Under the pieces are notes generated by a model. It saw only the letters and a program-made list of their open reading frames with translations, did not search any database and had not been told where the DNA came from. A stretch of 64,000 nt of DNA, from assembly GCA_903840415.1 (NCBI GenBank), contig CAIMFY010000066.1, positions 1 through 64,000 on the forward strand, written 5' to 3'. The stretch's first letter is position 1. Each line of letters starts with the position of its first letter. This DNA is from an uncultured Opitutia bacterium. Its GTDB lineage: Bacteria; Verrucomicrobiota; Verrucomicrobiia; Opitutales; Opitutaceae. Positions 59,906 through 64,000 of this stretch are shown here, in pieces. The position numbers and the translations under genes were made by a program.

Positions 59906-60717
59906 GGCCGCGCGTAATTGGTCGGCGTCACCTTCACGGACTGCTGCCACGCTCCGACGACGGCCAGGGTCTGGCGCTCCTCGGCGATCTGCTTCTCCAA
60001 AAAATCCTGCCGCTCCTTCGCCGCCTGATTCTCGTTGAGAATCTGCTGCGTCTGGAGTTTGTCCGCCTCGTCGCGCCGCTGCGCGTCGAGATGGGCGAGC
60101 TGACCCGCGAGGACGGCGAGTTTGGCGTTGTGCTTGTCTACTTCGGCTTGCGTCGAGGCGCTGCGAAGTTGTTCGAGGGTCGAGGCGAGTTCGCCCTGCA
60201 TGGCGACCGATCGCGCTCCGGTCTCCGCGTGAACGGCAGCCAGATTGTCCGCCTGCCTTTCGACGGCGGCGTAACGCCGGTAGAGCGGTTCCTGCCGCAT
60301 AAAATCCCGACCCAACGCCGTGCGATCGTCGAGCTTTTGGTAGATGCCTTCAGAGGTCCGCCGCAGCGAGTCGATGGCGTTCGCGAGCCGGCGGGTTGCC
60401 GAAAGGGTGTCGCCATAGGTGCGTGCGAGGTCGGTCGCGCCAAGGTCGCGCAGCGCCATGCCGGCCCCGGCCGCCGTGGGGTCTCCCATCACATCGCGAA
60501 TGCGCTGTTGCACGGCGAGCTGGGACTCGAGTTCGCGGAGCTGCCGGTTGAGCTGCTCAAGTTGCGCCGCCCATTGCCGCAAGATCTCGAGGTGGTTGGC
60601 GGCCTGACCGACCTGCACGGCAGAATTGACCGCGGTGTTGACCGGATCGTTGACGATCCATTGCGCACTGGCTGACGCGGCGAAGGAAATGAAGAGGAGG
60701 ACGTGTTTCAGTTTCAT
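59902..60717 (-). CDS. virB5: VirB5/TrbJ-like periplasmic T4SS protein
   Basis: A 271-residue protein with a signal peptide (MKLKHVLLFISFAASASA, cleavage before QW) and a long helical body with coiled-coil character (about 35-75 and 150-245). FNVDP-like start WIVNDPVNTAVNSAVQVGQA and QLEQLNRQLRELES match TrbJ/VirB5-type minor pilus proteins. Such proteins sit at the conjugative pilus tip or base. Confidence 0.7.
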   Translation of the reverse strand: MKLKHVLLFISFAASASAQWIVNDPVNTAVNSAVQVGQAANHLEILRQWAAQLEQLNRQLRELESQLAVQQRIRDVMGDPTAAGAGMALRDLGATDLARTYGDTLSATRRLANAIDSLRRTSEGIYQKLDDRTALGRDFMRQEPLYRRYAAVERQADNLAAVHAETGARSVAMQGELASTLEQLRSASTQAEVDKHNAKLAVLAGQLAHLDAQRRDEADKLQTQQILNENQAAKERQDFLEKQIAEERQTLAVVGAWQQSVKVTPTNYARP

Positions 60718-60917
60718 GGCGTGGCGGGGTTGGGTTCCACCGGCGTCTGCCGGCGTTGTTGGTTTTGGATGAGCCAGTACTGCTCCTTTACGGCCTGCCG
60801 GTAGCCGCGCTCGTAGCCGCGTGCCTCGGCGGCGGCCTCGTGTTCGGCCAGGCGGGTCGGAGTGGCGCAGCCGGAAAGCGCAAGGCAGAGCAATGGGATC
60901 AGGCAGTACGGGCGCAT
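60714..60917 (-). CDS. Small lipoprotein (VirB7/TrbK-like position)
   Basis: A 67-residue lipoprotein with the lipobox LSGC at residues 14-17 and a charged helical mature part (HEAAAEARGYERGYRQAVKE). The ATG at 60917 overlaps the end of the VirB4 gene by 19 bases. Small lipoproteins here act as VirB7 core parts or as TrbK-type entry-exclusion factors; the sequence does not decide. Confidence 0.6.
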   Translation of the reverse strand: MRPYCLIPLLCLALSGCATPTRLAEHEAAAEARGYERGYRQAVKEQYWLIQNQQRRQTPVEPNPATP

Positions 60918-63811
60918 GGCTCCTCCTGGAAATGGCGCAGGGTGCCGCATTGCGGCGGCTGCGCGGCGGGGGTGAAGTAACAGAGGGACGAGTGTCGCTG
61001 GTCGGCGGCGAGTTGCTCGGGCAGCGGGTAGCGCTGGATGGCGTCGAGGGCCGTCTCAGGCAGCGGTAGATCGCGCGCGAGGTCGGCCAGATCGCCGCGG
61101 TCATTCTGGCGCATGAGGAAAAACTGCTTCGCATTGCCGATTACGGCGGCGCGGACACGCGAGCCCTTGAAGCGCGCATACTGCTGGATCACGGACACGG
61201 CCCAGCAGTTGTGCTTGCGGAGCTGCGCGTAGCTCTCCGCGACAATCTGCTCTCCGCCCGGAGTGTCGAGAAACCGGGCCAGCTCCTCGAACAGGATCCG
61301 TTTCCTTTGCGCCCGGGGCAGTGCGAGGATGTGCTGGCGGCCGAGTCCGTTGATGAGCAGTCCAGCGGCAGTCTTTAGCTCGACCGCCTGCTCGGGAATG
61401 AAACCCAGCTCGAAGTGCGCGATCTTCCGTTGGAGCGAAACGTTGGTCACGCCGTCAAACAGGCGGCCATACTGGCCGTCGGCCGTCCACGCCCGCAGCA
61501 GCGTGGCGAGCCGGTCGATCTCGTCGCGGTTGTGTTCGGGCAGCCGCGCGTAGGCGAGCAGCTCAACCAGCGCCCCGTGCGTCGGGAATTCCTCCGGGGT
61601 GTAGAACGCGCACGCCGTCTGCGCAACTAGCCGCTCGGTCGCGGGATCTTGGGCGAACCTCGTGATCGCCTCTTCCGTCAGCCCGGCGACAAACGCGAGC
61701 GCCTCGTCCTCGCGGCTCGCTCGACGGTCGCGCAAATCTACAAACGCCTCCAGCGGCGTCGCACCATCGAGCTTGAGGCGCCAGCCGTGGACCGCGCAGG
61801 CGAGCCGGCGCACGTCCTCCGCCTCAGCCGGATGGCGCCGCGACCAATCGGTAAATGCATCCCGGTAGAGCTGGTGCAGGTATTGCGTTAGCTGGGCCTG
61901 TCGCAGTGCAAGTTCCTGCGCGTTGTCAGGCTGCCCCACCATTCGCGCGAGGAGCGCCACGGCGGTGGCGAGGTGCAGTTGGGTGAGCGGGAGCCGCTGG
62001 GTGTCGAGGTAGTTGAGGGTCAGCGCTGCGTCCGGGTGGATTACGATGGGGGTTTCGCCCATCGCCACGGTGAAGTTTTTATAGGAAAACCCCTCCTCAA
62101 TCAGCAGGGAGTGGCTAAAGAAATCTGCGGTCTGAAACAGTAGGTCCTCGATAAAAGCCGATTTACCGGCACCGGTCATGCCGATTAGCACCGCGTGCTG
62201 CGGCGACCCGCCCACTGCCGCACTCACGCCAACCAGATTGCCATGACTGCCGTCGTAGATCGCTTCGGCCTGATCCAAGGCTCCGACGAAAGTCGCGGAG
62301 AAGGGGAGCAGGTCTGCGAGATAGGTGTCCTCGGCATACAGCTCGCGGTGGTGGTAGGACGAATGCGTCCAGCCGGGCCATGACGCGAAGAAGAGTTTCT
62401 TGGCCGTGGTCGGCAACGCGCACTCGAAGCACTGCGCGCCGTCCATCGCGTTTACGGCCGCCTGCACCGCTGCGACCTTCTCGCGAAGTGCCTCGGGCGT
62501 CGGCGCCCACATGCGCAGCAAATAGCTCACGTGGAACGGCCGGGCAAATCCACCCGCGAGGGCCTCCACCTTGCGCTCCTTTTTGCGGAGCGCGACGAGC
62601 AGCGACGCCCTAGGCTTTTCGGCGTATTCGCCGCGGAGGCGCTCGGTGGCTTTCTCCTCCCGGCGGATTTCCTGCCGGCCCGCGACCGGCGTCACATTTA
62701 CCGTGATGGCGTAGTCGAGAAACGGCAGCCCGGTCAGGTGCGTGACGATGCCCGGTCGAGTCCGCTGCGGCCAGCGACTCAGGGCGAGCACGGCATGGTA
62801 ATGCCCGTCGAGGAAGAATCCGCCTCCGCGCTGGCCGACACCCTCGCTGTGCCAGCAGTTTTCCTGGATCGTCAACTCCGGGTCGAACAGCTCGGCGGGT
62901 GCGTCCGCGGTGCGTCGCGCGTGGCTCGGGTTGAGAAACCGCCGCAGGCAGGCGCAGTGCTCGGCGTCCGCCATCGGATGCACCGGCGTCTCCGGACCGA
63001 ACACCGTTCGCAGCGTGCCCGCGAACTCTTCGAACTGGCTGCCGAGTTCCTGCAACACAGCCGTGTAGTGTTCGCGAAGTCCCTCCTTGCCGCGGACGTT
63101 GCCGGCATAGGCCTCGATTTCGATCGAGAGAAAGACGGCGAGATGCTCGCGCCGCAGGGTGCCGTCCAGGGTTCGCGGCCAGTAGCGGGTGAAGCGCTCA
63201 TTGCGGACGGCGCGAAGGGTGGGGTTGGACACCTCCTGGGTCCGTGCATGGTAGGCGAGGAGCGCCTGCCGGTAGTCGGAATCCGGCCACCACTGAATCT
63301 GCAGCCTCCTGCTGGGTGAGGCCAGGGCGAGAAGCGCCCGGACCCGGTCTTGGAAGGCATTGAGCTGCTCGAAACTTGCACCCCTCAGATCCGGCGGCTC
63401 CAGCCGGAAGCCTTTCGCGACCAATCCGCCGCGTTCCGGTGAACCGAAGACCAGCATTCCATCGACCATCTGGCCGTCCGGGGCCGCCGAGTGGGTCTTC
63501 GTATGGGTTATGGGTTCGCCTTCTCGCGTGAAATTCGCGCCGCCGAGCAGCTCGTCCAGCTTGTCTCGATCATAGCCGGCCGGCTTGCCCTGGCGAAAAC
63601 CTAAAACCCATACTAGCGACCCAATCGCAGGAAATGCCGCCACCGCTCCGGCCAGCGGATAGGCCATGCCAGCAAACCCGAGTCCGGCGAACAGCACGAC
63701 TCCGGCAATCAATCCTCCGACCACGGGAAGATAGAGATTGCCGTCGAGTCCGAAGACCCGGCCGGCGGAATCGTCCGCCGCATTGGTGTCAGTGAAGCGC
63801 AGCTCGTTCAT
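60899..63811 (-). CDS. virB4: VirB4-family T4SS ATPase with VirB3-like N-terminal membrane segment
   Basis: A 970-residue protein from the ATG at 63811 (a TTG at 63823 is an alternative). Residues about 20-70 form two membrane helices (LYLPVVGGLIAGVVLFAGLG, then YPLAGAVAAFPAIGSLVWVL), as in VirB3, often fused to VirB4. The CagE/TrbE N-terminal region spans about 160-480. The ATPase domain has Walker A LIGMTGAGKSAF (near residue 530) and RILFEELARFLDTPGG, then SVIQQY, near 830-885. It powers substrate transfer and pilus biogenesis and is the clearest T4SS marker in the window. Confidence 0.88.
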   Translation of the reverse strand: MNELRFTDTNAADDSAGRVFGLDGNLYLPVVGGLIAGVVLFAGLGFAGMAYPLAGAVAAFPAIGSLVWVLGFRQGKPAGYDRDKLDELLGGANFTREGEPITHTKTHSAAPDGQMVDGMLVFGSPERGGLVAKGFRLEPPDLRGASFEQLNAFQDRVRALLALASPSRRLQIQWWPDSDYRQALLAYHARTQEVSNPTLRAVRNERFTRYWPRTLDGTLRREHLAVFLSIEIEAYAGNVRGKEGLREHYTAVLQELGSQFEEFAGTLRTVFGPETPVHPMADAEHCACLRRFLNPSHARRTADAPAELFDPELTIQENCWHSEGVGQRGGGFFLDGHYHAVLALSRWPQRTRPGIVTHLTGLPFLDYAITVNVTPVAGRQEIRREEKATERLRGEYAEKPRASLLVALRKKERKVEALAGGFARPFHVSYLLRMWAPTPEALREKVAAVQAAVNAMDGAQCFECALPTTAKKLFFASWPGWTHSSYHHRELYAEDTYLADLLPFSATFVGALDQAEAIYDGSHGNLVGVSAAVGGSPQHAVLIGMTGAGKSAFIEDLLFQTADFFSHSLLIEEGFSYKNFTVAMGETPIVIHPDAALTLNYLDTQRLPLTQLHLATAVALLARMVGQPDNAQELALRQAQLTQYLHQLYRDAFTDWSRRHPAEAEDVRRLACAVHGWRLKLDGATPLEAFVDLRDRRASREDEALAFVAGLTEEAITRFAQDPATERLVAQTACAFYTPEEFPTHGALVELLAYARLPEHNRDEIDRLATLLRAWTADGQYGRLFDGVTNVSLQRKIAHFELGFIPEQAVELKTAAGLLINGLGRQHILALPRAQRKRILFEELARFLDTPGGEQIVAESYAQLRKHNCWAVSVIQQYARFKGSRVRAAVIGNAKQFFLMRQNDRGDLADLARDLPLPETALDAIQRYPLPEQLAADQRHSSLCYFTPAAQPPQCGTLRHFQEEPCARTA

Positions 63812-63825
63812 GGCTTTTATCAAAA

Positions 63826-64000
63826 CTAAAACCGAGGTGTCAGGACGGCGTCCTGCATCCCGAAGATCGTAAACAGCGCCGCCATGATGGCACCGGCGGC
63901 GGCGATGATTATCCCCGCCAAAATGCCGCCCTTTCCTTCGCTATCTCCTTTGGAAATGGCGTTGGCCCCGCCCCAAATCTTGATGATGCCCCAGAAAAAC
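63826..64000 (-). CDS. VirB2-like pilin, C-terminal part
   Basis: The frame runs off the window edge at 64000 and ends at the TAG at 63826-63828. The visible 57 residues include GGILAGIIIAAAGAIMAALF, a membrane helix, then TIFGMQDAVLTPRF. A small hydrophobic protein directly upstream of VirB4 (14-base gap) is the place of VirB2/VirB3. Since VirB4 already carries a VirB3-like segment, VirB2 is the better call, but only part is seen. Confidence 0.5.
   Translation of the reverse strand, partial: FFWGIIKIWGGANAISKGDSEGKGGILAGIIIAAAGAIMAALFTIFGMQDAVLTPRF

Noticed and set aside
44264-64000. Plain type II secretion system as explanation of the pilus genes
   Set aside because: VirB4, VirB6, VirB8 and VirB10 homologues are in the same operon, and no GspC-M set is present.
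1-64000. tRNA, rRNA or replication origin
   Set aside because: No cloverleaf, rRNA-like stretch or iteron cluster was recognised by eye on either strand.

Overview
The window comes from a GC-rich Gram-negative bacterium: the proteins include secretins, VirB-type secretion parts, an EpsI protein and Wzx/Wzy glycan assembly. Protein style and gene mix suggest Verrucomicrobiota, perhaps an Opitutaceae-like lineage. That is an inference from family resemblance, because no rRNA or other taxonomic marker is present.

Bases 1-9310 are an accessory segment. An AbiEi/AbiEii toxin-antitoxin pair sits behind a 52-bp near-perfect palindrome that covers both its -10 box and its start codon. Next come a membrane-anchored Mrr-type nuclease with a small three-helix membrane protein, two XRE regulators, gene relics, and a tightly coupled cassette of a large serine recombinase with two ParB-like proteins. 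A GbsR/MarR-like regulator lies at the border to the glycan cluster.

Bases 9465-42595 are a large surface-glycan locus. It encodes UDP-GalNAc and UDP-GalNAcA synthesis (WbpP/WbpO type) and two GDP-mannose 4,6-dehydratase paralogues. It also encodes two FkbM methyltransferases, five glycosyltransferases, a Wzx flippase, a Wzy polymerase and an AsnB-type amidotransferase. Near its right end lie the genes of a bacillosamine pathway and its lipid carrier loading (PglF, PglE and PglC types; PglD and PglA types lie further left). Two unusual sub-modules are embedded. One (15304-19839) combines a fused E1 alpha/beta 2-oxo acid dehydrogenase, an E2 with an altered active site, an ACP-like/AcpS fusion and a hexapeptide acyltransferase; it looks like a dedicated acyl-donor line. 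The other (31710-38071) joins a zinc dehydrogenase, a winged-helix regulator with a Rossmann-like sensor domain, a NeuD/PglD acyltransferase, a CoA transferase, an orphan 62-residue protein and a GH36 alpha-galactosidase.

Bases 42610-64000 are read entirely from the minus strand and form one compressed operon, mostly with stop/start overlaps. From upstream to downstream it encodes VirB2, VirB4 (with a VirB3-like N-terminus), VirB5, VirB6, VirB8, VirB9 and VirB10 homologues. It then runs directly into type IV pilus parts: PilC, prepilin, a 905-residue repeat adhesin, secretin, PilB/GspE ATPase, a second prepilin, a PilM/N fusion and a PilO-like protein. Four small unknown genes and a Wzy_C-family ligase follow. 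Relaxase and VirD4 coupling protein are not in the window; they may lie beyond 64000.

A unifying hypothesis is that the PglF/E/D/C/A-type glycan is assembled on undecaprenol by the locus in the middle. The Wzy_C-family protein at the end of the pilus/secretion operon would then transfer it to pilins or the adhesin, in the manner of PglL. This is inference; an ordinary O-antigen ligase is the conservative alternative.
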